From contig JAEYWP010000007.1 of the NCBI GenBank assembly GCA_023428905.1, forward strand, positions 1-64,000: DNA of 64,000 nt. The letters run 5' to 3'. Made by a program: the position numbers and the translations under genes. The notes below the pieces were generated by a model. It did no database searches. It saw only the letters and a list, made by a program, of their open reading frames with translations, and was not told where the DNA came from. Below are positions 26,117-35,262 of this stretch, in pieces (within the stretch, counting starts at the first letter, position 1; the number at the start of each line of letters is the position of its first letter). The DNA is from Verrucomicrobiota bacterium. GTDB lineage: Bacteria; Verrucomicrobiota; Verrucomicrobiia; Opitutales; Opitutaceae.

Positions 26117-26296
26117 CAAGGGTACTCCGCCGTCCGGTGTCAGCGTCCGGACTGTCAAAGGATTGTGTATTTATGCCCGGTCACCTGTCCGAGGGCGGTG
26201 GGATTGCATCCCGGGCGGTTGAACGCACACTTCGCGGCGCTGCACCCACCGGCCCACGCGCTGCGGGGGCGCGGTCCGCGCAGGCGGCTTTTTGGG

Positions 26297-27976
26297 ATGC
26301 CCGCACCTTCCACCTCCACTCCTTCCACGCCCGACTCAACGCGCGCACACGCATGGGCGGGAGCGGCCGTTTGCCTGGGAGCAGCTGGGCTGCTCTTCCA
26401 TTTTTGGGGCAATGGCACACGCGGGTATATCGATACCGCGTCCCTTTTCGTCTGGTGGGCGCGGCAGTGGGCGGAGCCGGCTGCCGATGCGCAACACGGA
26501 CCCTTGGTGATTCTGACCGCGGCTTGGCTGCTGTGGCGTAATTTGCGCGGCGAAAGCGCACACGCAGCGCCTGCGTCGGAGGCAGCGCGGGTGACGCGCC
26601 GGGCCCTCGGTGCGATGGCGTTGGGGTTGGGGGTTCACGTCTTTGCCTATGCGGTCCAGCAGACGCGCCTGTCGATTCCTGCGCTCCTGCTTTTTGTCTG
26701 GGGTGCGCTCGCCCTCGGCGGCGGTGCGCGCTGGGCGCGCGCGGCGGCATTTCCCGTTGGTTTTGTGCTGCTGGCGGTGCCCGTCAGTTTCCTGGACACC
26801 CTGGGTTTTTACCTGCGCTACGGTGTATCCATCTCAGCCGAGGGCATCGCCCGCGGTGCCGGACTGGAGATCCTTCGGCAGGGCACCCAACTCGTCTCGC
26901 CCGAGGGTAAGTACCATTACGATGTGGCGGCGGCATGCTCCGGCGTGCGGTCGTTGGTGGCGCTGTTCGCCCTCAGTGTCTTGGTGGGGTATCTCGCCTT
27001 CGCGCCCTGGCGTGCACGGCTGCTCCTGGCGCTCCTGACCGCACCCTTTGCATTTGTGGGCAACCTGGTGCGGATCCTTGCGATTGTCTTTGCGGGAGAC
27101 CGCTGGGGGCACGCCGCCGGGGCCCGAGTGCACGACCTTTCAGGCGCGCTGGTATTTCTGGTGGTGCTGGCGCTGCTGTTGGGCGCGACCCGGTTGTTTC
27201 CCGCTCGCTGGCGGCGAAGCGCGACAACCGTGGAGACCGGCATCCCCGCTGTGGATCACAGGCCGCCGGTGAGTCCTTTTTCGCGGACTGTGGTGGCGAC
27301 GGTGTGCCTGGCGTGCGGCCTCGCGGCGCTCGCGACCTGGCGGCTCGATCGACGTCCGCCCGCCGCGGAGGCCGGGGTGCGCCTGCTCCCCGACGGCGAA
27401 GGACCTGCCCCGTTGCCGGCGTTTCTTGGGACGGAATGGATCGGCCAGCGGGTGGAGGTGACGGCGGTGGAGCGCGAACTCCTCCCGCCCGACACGGGGT
27501 ATTCCAGACGCAACTACGTTTCGGTGGCAGAGCGTCACTCGCAGGTCTTTTTTTCGATCGTCCTCAGCGGCCGCGATCGCAGTTCCATCCACCGCCCGGA
27601 GCTGTGTATCGCCGGGCAGGGATGGACGGTGCGCGAGCGGCGCACCACGACGTTAAACCTGCCCGAGGGGGCTCCGCTTGAGGTGTCAGTCCTTCAGCTG
27701 GAGGGGCAGTTGCCCGACGGCGCCGGACGGCTGCACCCGGTGACCACGCTGCTCGCATACTGGTTTGTCGGGCCGCGGTCGACCGAAGCCTCCTATCCGG
27801 GAATGTTGTGGCAGAATGCACTGGCCCGGCTGGGAACCTTACGGTCCCCGCGGTGGGCTTACGTCCTGGTGCAGAGCCCGGTGGTGCAGTCGCCCGAGGA
27901 CTCCTGGCGTGCGATTGAGACGGTGGTGGGGGAGGTCTGGCCTCAGGTCCGAGCGCTGCCCGAGGCCCCGCGTTGA
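26297..27976 (+). CDS. exosortase fused to EpsI-type C-terminal domain
   Basis: Exosortases are membrane transpeptidase-like enzymes that process PEP-CTERM-type sorting signals, often beside exopolysaccharide genes. The first 320 residues carry about eight membrane helices with the catalytic triad C214 (AACSGVRSL), R259 (GNLVRILAI) and H279 (RVHDLSGAL). Residues from about 340 to the end form an EpsI (DUF3485) domain with RPELCIAGQGW and VTTLLAYWFVG. The protein is 559 aa from ATG 26297; the frame is open upstream but the first helix begins just after this ATG. No PEP-CTERM substrate is encoded in the window. rny follows after 43 bp. Confidence 0.9.
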   Translation: MPAPSTSTPSTPDSTRAHAWAGAAVCLGAAGLLFHFWGNGTRGYIDTASLFVWWARQWAEPAADAQHGPLVILTAAWLLWRNLRGESAHAAPASEAARVTRRALGAMALGLGVHVFAYAVQQTRLSIPALLLFVWGALALGGGARWARAAAFPVGFVLLAVPVSFLDTLGFYLRYGVSISAEGIARGAGLEILRQGTQLVSPEGKYHYDVAAACSGVRSLVALFALSVLVGYLAFAPWRARLLLALLTAPFAFVGNLVRILAIVFAGDRWGHAAGARVHDLSGALVFLVVLALLLGATRLFPARWRRSATTVETGIPAVDHRPPVSPFSRTVVATVCLACGLAALATWRLDRRPPAAEAGVRLLPDGEGPAPLPAFLGTEWIGQRVEVTAVERELLPPDTGYSRRNYVSVAERHSQVFFSIVLSGRDRSSIHRPELCIAGQGWTVRERRTTTLNLPEGAPLEVSVLQLEGQLPDGAGRLHPVTTLLAYWFVGPRSTEASYPGMLWQNALARLGTLRSPRWAYVLVQSPVVQSPEDSWRAIETVVGEVWPQVRALPEAPR

Positions 27977-28019
27977 AGAAAGGTTGAACTTTGGCCCGGC
28001 CGTTCTACGGTGCGCCCTC

Positions 28020-29600
28020 TTGAAATCAGCCAGCGCAGCCGACTTTGCGTTTCTGATTGCCGCAAGTGATTCCCTGTCGTGGACGCTTGGGGTCTCCGCG
28101 GCTGTCGGGATTGCGCTCGGGTTTGTGGTCGGCTGGCTGTTCACCCGGCTCTCGCGCAAGAACGCCGCGGCCAATGCGACCCAACTGATCGAGGTCGCGC
28201 GGCGTGAAGCCGCCGTCGCCGCCCAAGAGGTTCGCCAAAAGGTAGAGGAGGAGATTCAGGGCCGGCGCGCGGAGATGAACCGCGAGTTCGACCGCCGCGA
28301 AATCGAGACCGACATCAAGCTGCGTGAGATTCGCGCGCATGAGGAATCGCTCGCGCTGCTCGACTACCAGCTCGAGCAAAAGCAGGAGCGGCTCTCCCGC
28401 GAGAACGTGGCGATCAAGCAGGCCCGCGATGCCATCCGCGCACTTTCGAAGAGCCTGCGCAAACGGCTGGAGGGTGTCTCCCAGATGGATGCGGAGGAGA
28501 TCAAGAAGACCCTCCGCGAGGAGGTCATGCTGGAGTGCCAGGATGAGCTGCGGTCGATGCGCCGCGAGATTTTGGACAAGTCGGAACAGGAGCTTCTGAA
28601 CGAGTCGAAGCGCATCCTGATCACGGCGATGCAGCGCCTCGCCTCCAAGCCGAACAACGACATCACGGCAACCATCGTCCAGCTGCCGAGCGAGGACATG
28701 AAGGGCCGGATTATCGGGCGGGAGGGGCGAAACATCAAAGCCTTCGAAGCGGCGACCGGCGTCACGCTGCTGATCGACGAAACCCCACAGATGGTGCTGA
28801 TTTCGTCGTTCGATCCGGTCCGCCGCGAAATCGCCCGCGTGGCGCTCGAGGGCCTGGTCAAGGACGGGCGCATCCATCCCGCAAGCATCGAGGAATTCGT
28901 CAACCGGGCCCGTGAAGACGTGGAGTTGAACGTGCAGCAGGCGGGTGAGGAGGCGGTGGCACGCCTGGGAGTGAATGGCCTGCACCCGGAAATCATCAAG
29001 CTGCTGGGCCGGCTGAAATACCGTTTCTCCTACACCCAAAACGTTCTGGATCACTCCGTCGAGGTCGGCTCTCTCTGCTCGATGATCGCGAGCGAGGTGG
29101 GCCTGGATCCCAACGTGGCTAAACGCGCCGGCCTGCTCCATGACATCGGCAAGGGCGTGGACGCAGACTACGAGGGCAGCCACGCGCTGATCGGAGCGGA
29201 CTTTGTGAAACGTCATGGCGAGACCCCGATCGTGGTGAATGCGGTCGCGGCCCACCATGAGGAGGTCAAACCGGAGACGGTGTACGCCGGGCTGGTGATT
29301 CTCGCCGACACCGTTTCCGCTGTGCGCCCGGGGGCGCGGGCGGAATCGATGACCAGCTATATCCAGCGGCTGGATCGCCTCGAAAAACTGGCCCTGACGA
29401 TGGAGGGGGTGCAGCAGGCGTATGCGATCCAGGCTGGCCGTGAAATCCGAGTGGTGGTCTCGCCGCAACAGGTTACGGACGAAAAGGCCCGTGAGATGGC
29501 CAAGACGCTGCGGCGCAGGATCGAGGACGAGCTCCAGTACCCCAGCACGATCAAGATTACGGTGATCCGCGAAACGCGTTTCACGGAAACCGCCACCTGA
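28020..29600 (+). CDS. rny: ribonuclease Y
   Basis: RNase Y is a membrane-anchored endoribonuclease that initiates mRNA decay. An N-terminal membrane helix (LGVSAAVGIALGFVVGWLF, about 21-39) is followed by a long coiled coil (about 50-200), a KH domain (GRIIGREGRNIKAFEAATG) and an HD domain with LLHDIGKG and later AVAAHH. The length of 526 aa from TTG 28020 is normal. TTG is used because the frame has no ATG or GTG between the exosortase stop and the membrane helix. The C-terminal part, SPQQVTDEKAREMAKTLRRRIEDELQYP, is typical. It may be cotranscribed with the exosortase gene. Confidence 0.95.
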   Translation: MKSASAADFAFLIAASDSLSWTLGVSAAVGIALGFVVGWLFTRLSRKNAAANATQLIEVARREAAVAAQEVRQKVEEEIQGRRAEMNREFDRREIETDIKLREIRAHEESLALLDYQLEQKQERLSRENVAIKQARDAIRALSKSLRKRLEGVSQMDAEEIKKTLREEVMLECQDELRSMRREILDKSEQELLNESKRILITAMQRLASKPNNDITATIVQLPSEDMKGRIIGREGRNIKAFEAATGVTLLIDETPQMVLISSFDPVRREIARVALEGLVKDGRIHPASIEEFVNRAREDVELNVQQAGEEAVARLGVNGLHPEIIKLLGRLKYRFSYTQNVLDHSVEVGSLCSMIASEVGLDPNVAKRAGLLHDIGKGVDADYEGSHALIGADFVKRHGETPIVVNAVAAHHEEVKPETVYAGLVILADTVSAVRPGARAESMTSYIQRLDRLEKLALTMEGVQQAYAIQAGREIRVVVSPQQVTDEKAREMAKTLRRRIEDELQYPSTIKITVIRETRFTETAT

Positions 29601-29754
29601 GGTGGAGCACGAGCCCCGTGGCGCGGCGGAACCACGCTGAAGGAGCGGCAGGACACGGCGCCGCCGGAGTCCGCCCACCGCGCTGACGGGTCGCAGGGTT
29701 CGGCAACTTCCCCCTTTCAACTTTTGGCAACCTGCCTAGTTTTCGCCTTCCCAA

Positions 29755-30102
29755 ATGGCTGATCCGAAAATCCTCGAGACCTTCCCGAATCCGGCGGGCC
29801 ACCGCGACTACGTGATTGAACACACCCATCACGAGTTTACGTCCGTCTGCCCCATGACCGGGCATCCGGACTTTGCGAACATCACCGTGCGTTACGTCCC
29901 GGATAAAATCTGCGTCGAGCTGAAGTCGTTGAAGCTGTACTTCCACGCGTATCGCAACGAGGGCATCTTTTTTGAGGCGGCGACCAACAAGATCTGCGAC
30001 GACCTGGGGGCTGCCCTGAAGCCCCGATCGCTGACGATTGTGGCCGACTGGAAGGCGCGCGGCGGCTTCAGCTCGATCATCACGGCGCAGTGGCAGGCCT
30101 AG
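29755..30102 (+). CDS. queF: NADPH-dependent 7-cyano-7-deazaguanine reductase (preQ0 reductase)
   Basis: QueF reduces the nitrile preQ0 to preQ1 in queuosine tRNA modification. The catalytic Cys is C32 (TSVCPMTG) and the general acid is D39 (HPDFA), seven apart as in C55/D62 of B. subtilis QueF. The QueF signature ELKSLKLYFHAYRNEG lies at 55-70, and E74 follows. The 115-aa length is shorter than the 165 aa of B. subtilis but all active-site elements are present, so this is a compact unimodular form. No other queuosine gene lies nearby, and no preQ1 riboswitch could be recognised in the 154-bp leader. Confidence 0.95.
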   Translation: MADPKILETFPNPAGHRDYVIEHTHHEFTSVCPMTGHPDFANITVRYVPDKICVELKSLKLYFHAYRNEGIFFEAATNKICDDLGAALKPRSLTIVADWKARGGFSSIITAQWQA

Positions 30103-30145
30103 GCGCTTGCGCCCGCGCCGCCGGTGGGCTTGGTGGAGTCCGACC

Positions 30146-30892
30146 ATGAAAACGAAGTTGCTGGTGGTGGGACTCCTGAGCGCGGTGACGGCGTTTGCCG
30201 AGGGCGTGCCGGTTACGTTCAATGCCGTGCTTTCGATGGGGAAGGAGCGGCGTTTTGGAGTGGCAACAGAGGGCGGCACCCGCAGCGCCTGGGTACGGGT
30301 GGGGGAGTCATTCGAGGGATACACCGTCACGGCCTTCGATGAGACCCGGCAGGCCCTTACGCTGGAGAAAGACGGCACGGCGACGTCGGTGGTCCTCGCC
30401 GGGGGCGGGGTGCAGACACTGGACACCCAGGCGACTCTCCGCGATGCGGCCGAGGTGATGAGCCGGATGAAGTTCGATCAGATGCTTGCGCGTATGATCG
30501 AGCAGCAGAAGGCAGGCCTGGCGGGCATGGCCAAGCAGTTGCTGGGGGACACTGACTCTGCTATTCCAGCAGAGGAATTTGCCGCGCTGCAGTCGCGCAT
30601 CATCGACGCGCTCTGGTCCGAGGTGCGACCCGAGGATCTCAAAAACGATCTCACGCGCATCTATGCGGATGTGTATTCAAAGGAGGAACTCCGCGCCTTG
30701 ACCGAGTTTTATTCCACCTCCGCAGGGCAGGCCTTCATCGACAAGGAACCGGAGATGCAGCAGCGCATGATGCAGGTGATGCTCCCGCGTATGTTAAAAG
30801 CGGTGCCGCGCATTCAGGAGATGACCCAGCAGTTTGCCGCGGAGCAGGCTGCCAAGGGGAGTGGCGCCGGCGTTCCAGTGCCGCCAAAATAA
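30146..30892 (+). CDS. exported DUF2059 protein
   Basis: This 248-aa protein has a clear signal peptide (MKTKLLVVGLLSAVTAFAEG). Residues 20-100 form a beta-rich domain (FGVATEGGTRSAWVRVGESFEGYTVTAFD) like the small SH3-type repeats seen in verrucomicrobial exported proteins. The C-terminal part (about 150-230) matches DUF2059: DLKNDLTRIYADVYSKEELRALTEFYSTSAGQAFIDKEPEM. It is probably periplasmic. Function unknown. ATG 30146 is used because the frame before it overlaps queF. It converges with the phosphatase gene. Confidence 0.85.
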   Translation: MKTKLLVVGLLSAVTAFAEGVPVTFNAVLSMGKERRFGVATEGGTRSAWVRVGESFEGYTVTAFDETRQALTLEKDGTATSVVLAGGGVQTLDTQATLRDAAEVMSRMKFDQMLARMIEQQKAGLAGMAKQLLGDTDSAIPAEEFAALQSRIIDALWSEVRPEDLKNDLTRIYADVYSKEELRALTEFYSTSAGQAFIDKEPEMQQRMMQVMLPRMLKAVPRIQEMTQQFAAEQAAKGSGAGVPVPPK

Positions 30893-30989
30893 GGGAGACG
30901 GGCACCTGGCGTCGCACCGGCGACGTGAGCGTTCAGTGGGTCTGAAATGCACCGGCTGCGTGAGTGTTCCGGTGGGCTCATATCGCACG

Positions 30990-31007
30990 CGGCGTGGGGG
31001 CACGCCG
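30990..31007. terminator. hairpin between convergent genes
   Basis: CGGCGTG-GGGG-CACGCCG forms a 7-bp GC stem in the 142-bp gap between two convergent genes. No T-run follows on either side, so it is a weak terminator candidate or part of a dispersed GC-rich palindrome. Confidence 0.3.
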
Positions 31008-31034
31008 CCTAACAGCGGACCTGCGACGTGCCGA

Positions 31035-31808
31035 TTAGCTCGGCGAGCCGTTGAGCAATTGGATCAGCCGTGCGTGGAGACCCGGAGCGGCGGCGACGGT
31101 GGACGTCGCATTCACCGGGTCCTTGCCCTGCCAGTCCGTGATCACCCCGCCCGCGCCGCGAACGATCGGCACCAGCGCCGCGATATCCCACGGGTTCATG
31201 ATCGGGTCGCATGCGATGTCCGCCCAGCCTGCACTCAGCAGCAGGTAGCCGTAACAATCCCCCCAGGTGCGGTGGAGTTTGACGGAGCGCGCAACGCGTT
31301 CATACGCGGCGCCATCCTGATACCGTGCAGGGGTGAGGGTGTCGCTGGTGAGCAAGGTGGCGCTGGCGAGGTCATCGCACGGCCTGACGCGAACCACACT
31401 GCCGTTGAGGGTGGTGCTCTGGTTGTCGCCCAGCATGAGTTGGTGAAGGATGGGCTGGTGGATCGCGCCGAGGACGGGCTGTCCCTGGTGCATCAGCGCG
31501 ATCAGGGTGCCAAAGAGAGGGCAGGCCGTCATGAACGACTTCGTTCCATCGATCGGGTCCAGCACCCAGACCCATTCGGCGTCGGGACGATCTGAACCGT
31601 ATTCCTCGCCGATGATGCCGTGGGCCGGGAAGCGCGCTGCAATCAGGCCACGGAGCAGCTCCTCGGCTCCACGGTCGGCGGCGGTGACCGGACTTTCGTC
31701 CGCCTTGGTTTCGATCGCGAGGTCATGCCGTCCAAAATATGGGCGGATGAAGTCGCCGCTTTTTTCGGCGAGTTCGATCAGGAAGGAGCGGTACGGATCG
31801 AGATTCAT
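31035..31808 (-). CDS. hisN: inositol monophosphatase family protein, probably histidinol-phosphatase
   Basis: This is a Mg-dependent phosphatase of the IMPase superfamily, 257 aa. Metal-site motifs are present: ESPVTAADRGAEELL, GEEYG, WVLDPIDGTKSF and a C-terminal NPWDIAALVPIVRGAGG. The TKSF and WGDCYGYLLL stretches resemble the HisN branch (histidinol-phosphate to histidinol), but related members act on inositol phosphate or fructose bisphosphate, so the substrate is not certain. No other his gene is nearby. ATG 31808 is the natural start; the longer frame to 31859 runs into a dispersed repeat. Confidence 0.82.
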   Translation of the reverse strand: MNLDPYRSFLIELAEKSGDFIRPYFGRHDLAIETKADESPVTAADRGAEELLRGLIAARFPAHGIIGEEYGSDRPDAEWVWVLDPIDGTKSFMTACPLFGTLIALMHQGQPVLGAIHQPILHQLMLGDNQSTTLNGSVVRVRPCDDLASATLLTSDTLTPARYQDGAAYERVARSVKLHRTWGDCYGYLLLSAGWADIACDPIMNPWDIAALVPIVRGAGGVITDWQGKDPVNATSTVAAAPGLHARLIQLLNGSPS

Positions 31809-31833
31809 GGAGGGCGGCGCGGCGGGTTGGGTG

Positions 31834-32062
31834 AACCACGAATGGACACGAATGGACACGAAGAGGGAATTGGAAAAACGGAGCGCGGGCGGGTGAGGCG
31901 GCAGGGGGGGCGCGCGAAAGACCGATGGGATGGCGCGGGCGGGAGGAAAAGGTCACGCGAAGGACGCGAAGCGAGAGCGGGCTTGACGGGCCGCGTCCCG
32001 CGCGGGACGGCTCGGTGGCGTGTGTGCGTTTTCTTCGTGTCCATTCGTATGCATTCGTGGTT
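31834..32062. repeat. inverted pair of dispersed 30-bp repeats
   Basis: Two 30-bp copies, 31834-31863 and 32033-32062, are inverted relative to each other and differ at two positions. Each contains AACCACGAATG at one end and GAATGGACACGAAG at the other. They bracket 169 bp of sequence without a supported gene. Related single copies occur at 52004-52033 (AACCACGGATGGACGCGGAT) and near 40234. This looks like a family of genome-dispersed repeats. Confidence 0.7.
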
Positions 32063-32072
32063 TTTCTCCTCC

Positions 32073-32756
32073 ATGCGCTGGTGCGACACACCCATCCACG
32101 TGATCGATTTCGAGGGGAACCTGACCTCGGGGGTGCTGGAGTTTGGCATCGTCACGCTGCTCGGCGGCGCGGTGCAGGCGGCCCGCACCCGGCTCTGCGG
32201 TGCGATCGGACGCATCCGAACGTCGGATACGGCGATTCACCAGATCGAGGGGGGGATGGTGGCGGGATCTCCGCCCTTCCGCGACGATTTTGATGCCTTT
32301 GCCCGCCTGCGGGAGACGGGTCCCCTCGCCGCGCATTTTGCCAGTGCGGAGAACACCCTGCTCAAGGCCACCTGGCCGTATCCACGGACTTCGCCCGATT
32401 TTGCGCGGCCGGGCGGGACGGTGCTGGATTGGGGGCCTTGGATCGACACGGGGCGCCTCTACGGGCAGGTGTTCCCGCAGCTGCCGTCCACCCGGCTGGA
32501 GGACCTTGTCACCGCGCTGGGACTACAACCGCGCCTGGACCAACTTGCGTCCGCCCACTGCCCTCCGCTGCGTCGGATGTACCATGCGGCGCTGTACGAT
32601 GCCCTCGCCGCCGCGCTCCTCCTGCTCTCCCTGGGCGAGCGTCCCGAGTTTGCCGATATGACCCTGCCCTGGCTGCTGCAACTCAGCACCCTGAACCCGG
32701 AAAAGCGGGCTGCGCTCCGGCAGCAGGACTGGACCGGCGCTTCGGCGCCGGAATGA
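32073..32756 (+). CDS. DEDD-type 3'-5' exonuclease (DnaQ-like)
   Basis: This 227-aa protein has the three exonuclease motifs in order: Exo I VIDFEGNLTSGVLEFG (D and E metal ligands), Exo II around HFASAENTLLKATW, and Exo III with MYHAALYDALAAALLLLSL (His and Asp). The layout matches DNA polymerase III epsilon-like DEDDh exonucleases, but it stands alone without a polymerase or RNase H partner. It may act in DNA repair or RNA end-trimming. ATG 32073 lies just after the right copy of the 30-bp repeat; an in-frame ATG at 32049 lies inside that repeat. Confidence 0.78.
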   Translation: MRWCDTPIHVIDFEGNLTSGVLEFGIVTLLGGAVQAARTRLCGAIGRIRTSDTAIHQIEGGMVAGSPPFRDDFDAFARLRETGPLAAHFASAENTLLKATWPYPRTSPDFARPGGTVLDWGPWIDTGRLYGQVFPQLPSTRLEDLVTALGLQPRLDQLASAHCPPLRRMYHAALYDALAAALLLLSLGERPEFADMTLPWLLQLSTLNPEKRAALRQQDWTGASAPE

Positions 32757-32777
32757 CGCGCGCCCGAGGCGCGTGAG

Positions 32778-32805
32778 TGACCAGCGACCAGTGACCAATG
32801 ACCAA
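32778..32805. repeat. four tandem heptamers
   Basis: TGACCAG, CGACCAG, TGACCAA, TGACCAA follow each other without a gap in the intergenic region after the exonuclease gene. Short arrays of this type may form by slippage or belong to a dispersed repeat. The rest of the 242-bp gap (32757-32998) shows no gene. Confidence 0.6.
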
Positions 32806-32998
32806 TGGTGTCCGGACACGGACCCGGGGCAGCTGACAGGTGCAGGTAGTGTGTGAGCGGTTACGTGGGTGAACCGCTCCGACGACGCGGCACGGGGCTG
32901 TTTTCCCGGGTGGGAAACCTCGCAAAAAACATCCCGGTCCCCGCCGTGTTTCCTCAAATCAAGAAACCCGAATTCCCCCTCCAATCATAAATTGTACA

Positions 32999-33793
32999 TC
33001 ATGGATCTCTGGCCGTTCTGTATTTGTCCGCTCCGCAAACCTGGGCCAGCACCCGCAGGACGAACAGAGGGTTGTTCTTCAGATAGCGGGGGGCGAGGCG
33101 GCGGGGTTCCTGGCAGAGGCGCCAGAGCCATTCGAAGCCGCTCCGCTGGACGAGGCGCGGAGCCTGGCGGACCCGCCCGGAGAGAAAATCAAACGCGGCA
33201 CCCACGCCGAGGGAGAGGCCGACGTCGAGGCGCGGGCAGACCTCGGCCATAAAGGTCTCCTGCTTGGGAGTGCTGAGACCGACCCAGAAGAAGCTCGGGC
33301 GCAGGCGCGCCAGTTCGGACTGAAGGTCGAGAATCTCAGCCTCCGTCAGCGGACGAAAGGGCGGGCTGGACGCCCCGGCGATCTTCAGGGTGGGGAAGCG
33401 CTCACGCAGGCGCGCGGCAAGCGCCTGCGCCGTGCCCGGACCGGCGCCGAAGAAGTAGTGGGTAAGCTCGGTTCGGGAGGAGGCTTCGGCTACCGCATCG
33501 AGCAAATCGGGCCCATACACCCGGGAGGTGTGGGCATGCCCGGCGCGACGTCCCATCCAGACGATGGGCATCCCGTCGGGAGTGGTGAGGAAGGAGCGGT
33601 TAAGCCGGGCGCGGTGCTGCGGATCGCGGCGCGCGCAGGTGGCGCTGTTCACGTCACAGAAACAGACATAGCCGCCCCGCCGTTGGCGCGCCGCCATCAT
33701 CACCAGGGCAGCGGCGAGCGGCAGGTTCAACGCATGCACGCCCACGCCGATCACGGGATACCGGGGGGGCAGCGGGAGGGCGGAATCAGTCAC
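32999..33793 (-). CDS. WecG/TagA/CpsF family glycosyltransferase
   Basis: This GT26-family enzyme adds N-acetylmannosamine(uronic acid)-type sugars to lipid-linked intermediates. Typical features are VIGVGVHALNLPLAA, the acceptor-site TTPDGMPIVWMGR (with catalytic Asp in TPDG), RVYGPDLLDAV, HYFFGAGPGTAQALAARL, and FFWVGLSTPKQETFM with GVGAAFDFLSG. The 264-aa length is normal. The GTG start at 33793 overlaps the permease stop in GTGA, so it is translationally coupled to the ABC transporter, suggesting that both serve one surface glycan. The frame continues upstream but into the permease gene. Confidence 0.9.
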   Translation of the reverse strand: MTDSALPLPPRYPVIGVGVHALNLPLAAALVMMAARQRRGGYVCFCDVNSATCARRDPQHRARLNRSFLTTPDGMPIVWMGRRAGHAHTSRVYGPDLLDAVAEASSRTELTHYFFGAGPGTAQALAARLRERFPTLKIAGASSPPFRPLTEAEILDLQSELARLRPSFFWVGLSTPKQETFMAEVCPRLDVGLSLGVGAAFDFLSGRVRQAPRLVQRSGFEWLWRLCQEPRRLAPRYLKNNPLFVLRVLAQVCGADKYRTARDP

Positions 33794-35262
33794 TCGGCAA
33801 GGGGTTTGGCCTCCACAAAAACGAAGCACGCGAGCACCGCCAGCGCATTGAGTCCCAGAAAGAGCGTCGCCACGAGGGCATGGCCGCCCCCGGCGAGAAT
33901 GCCGATACCGGCCAGGGCCGCTCCCATGATAAAACCGCCGAGGACACTCTTCAGCGTCAGCCTGGTGCGCGGGGTCCGAAGCAGATCCGCCCTGCGGCCC
34001 GGGGCGGCCTCGGACGCTTTCAGCCAGCTACAGGCCGCCGCGTTCAGCAGGGCGAAGACAAAGGCGAGAGCCGCCAGCCAGGGACGTCCAGTGAACGCCA
34101 CGACGAGGAAGAGGATGACGCCCACGGCGGTGGGCACCGTCATGGCCGCAGCGATCTTGGCCCAGCGCAATCGCAATTCGGAAATGGGGCTGCTCCGGAT
34201 GAGGTCCAAACCCTCTTCTCCGGCGACGGCCACGGTGGTGAGCAGGCTGGAGAACTGAACCGCCATGAGGAGGCCGAGTGGCGCCAGGATCGCCCAACCA
34301 CCCAGGGCGCGCACGCCGAAGACGGCTGGCAGGACGTACATCAGGGTGGGAAGCACCTGGGAGAGCAGCAGCGAATCCCGCGCGATCAGGCGCAGGTCTT
34401 TTCGATAGGTCGCCCGAAACACCCCATCGCGGAGGCGGAGTGTGCCCCGCGGAGCGCGGCTTCGGCGCTCTGTGGACTCCTGGACACCGGTGAGAAAGGT
34501 GCGCGCCAGTCCGCGGGCGCAAAGGCCGACGACCACGGTCGTGGTCAACACCAACCAACCGAGGTCCGGGAGGCTGCCGTGGGTGGCACGCGTCACGACG
34601 TGCGCTGCGGGGAAGGCCAGTGGGGTGGACAGCCACTCGAGCAACGGGCCGGCTCGATCGCCCATAAAACGGGGCAGCTGGAACGCCAGGTAGATGCCGG
34701 CACCGACAAAGGCGCCGAGCACCTGCACCAGCGTGCGTGCCCGACGCGCCCCCAGCGTGCGCACGAGCCCGAGGGTGATCCACGTGCCGGCCGCGGCGCA
34801 AAGCAGCGCCAGGAGCATCCACACCGCATAACCGGCAACGTACGAGCGGGGTAGTTGCGCGATCGCGCCATTGAGGAGCGGCACGAGGAAGAATGCGGCG
34901 CCCAGCCCCGCACTTCCGCTGATCGCCAGCATGCGGGCCAGCAGCACGATCCGCGGAGAAACCGGAGACGAAAGCAGCAGATCGAAGTCGCTGCGCTCGA
35001 AGAGCAGCGAGATCGCCTGCTGCATGGCGGATCCGAGCATGAGAAAGGCGAAAAACGCCCAGACAATCGTCTCCAACCGCTCCGCTGGTGCGGTGTCGAG
35101 TGTGCCGAAGAGCAGAAGCGTCAACCCGTGCAGAACGACCTGTGCGACGGCGACGATGACAAGAAGCACGGTCAGGCTCCACTTCCGACGCCAGAGCGAG
35201 CGCAGTCCCAGCCGGAGGTCGTTTCGCAGGATAAACCCGAGCTGCGCGGTCGCGGTCGTCAT
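33790..35262 (-). CDS. ABC transporter permease (ABC-2-like exporter)
   Basis: This 490-aa membrane protein has about twelve hydrophobic segments in two groups, split by a cytoplasmic loop rich in Arg (RTFLTGVQESTERRSRAPRG, near residue 270). The N-terminus FILRNDLRLGLRSLWRRKWSLTVLLV is typical of ABC-2 permeases that start with a cytoplasmic amphipathic helix. Its start overlaps the ATPase gene by 4 bases and its stop overlaps wecG-like. The substrate is unknown; the operon suggests a glycan or lipid-linked compound, but drug or peptide export is equally possible. Confidence 0.82.
   Translation of the reverse strand: MTTATAQLGFILRNDLRLGLRSLWRRKWSLTVLLVIVAVAQVVLHGLTLLLFGTLDTAPAERLETIVWAFFAFLMLGSAMQQAISLLFERSDFDLLLSSPVSPRIVLLARMLAISGSAGLGAAFFLVPLLNGAIAQLPRSYVAGYAVWMLLALLCAAAGTWITLGLVRTLGARRARTLVQVLGAFVGAGIYLAFQLPRFMGDRAGPLLEWLSTPLAFPAAHVVTRATHGSLPDLGWLVLTTTVVVGLCARGLARTFLTGVQESTERRSRAPRGTLRLRDGVFRATYRKDLRLIARDSLLLSQVLPTLMYVLPAVFGVRALGGWAILAPLGLLMAVQFSSLLTTVAVAGEEGLDLIRSSPISELRLRWAKIAAAMTVPTAVGVILFLVVAFTGRPWLAALAFVFALLNAAACSWLKASEAAPGRRADLLRTPRTRLTLKSVLGGFIMGAALAGIGILAGGGHALVATLFLGLNALAVLACFVFVEAKPLAE

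Noticed and set aside
29601..29754. A possible preQ1 riboswitch before queF.
   Set aside because: The needed stem-loop and A-rich tail pattern could not be assembled from this leader.
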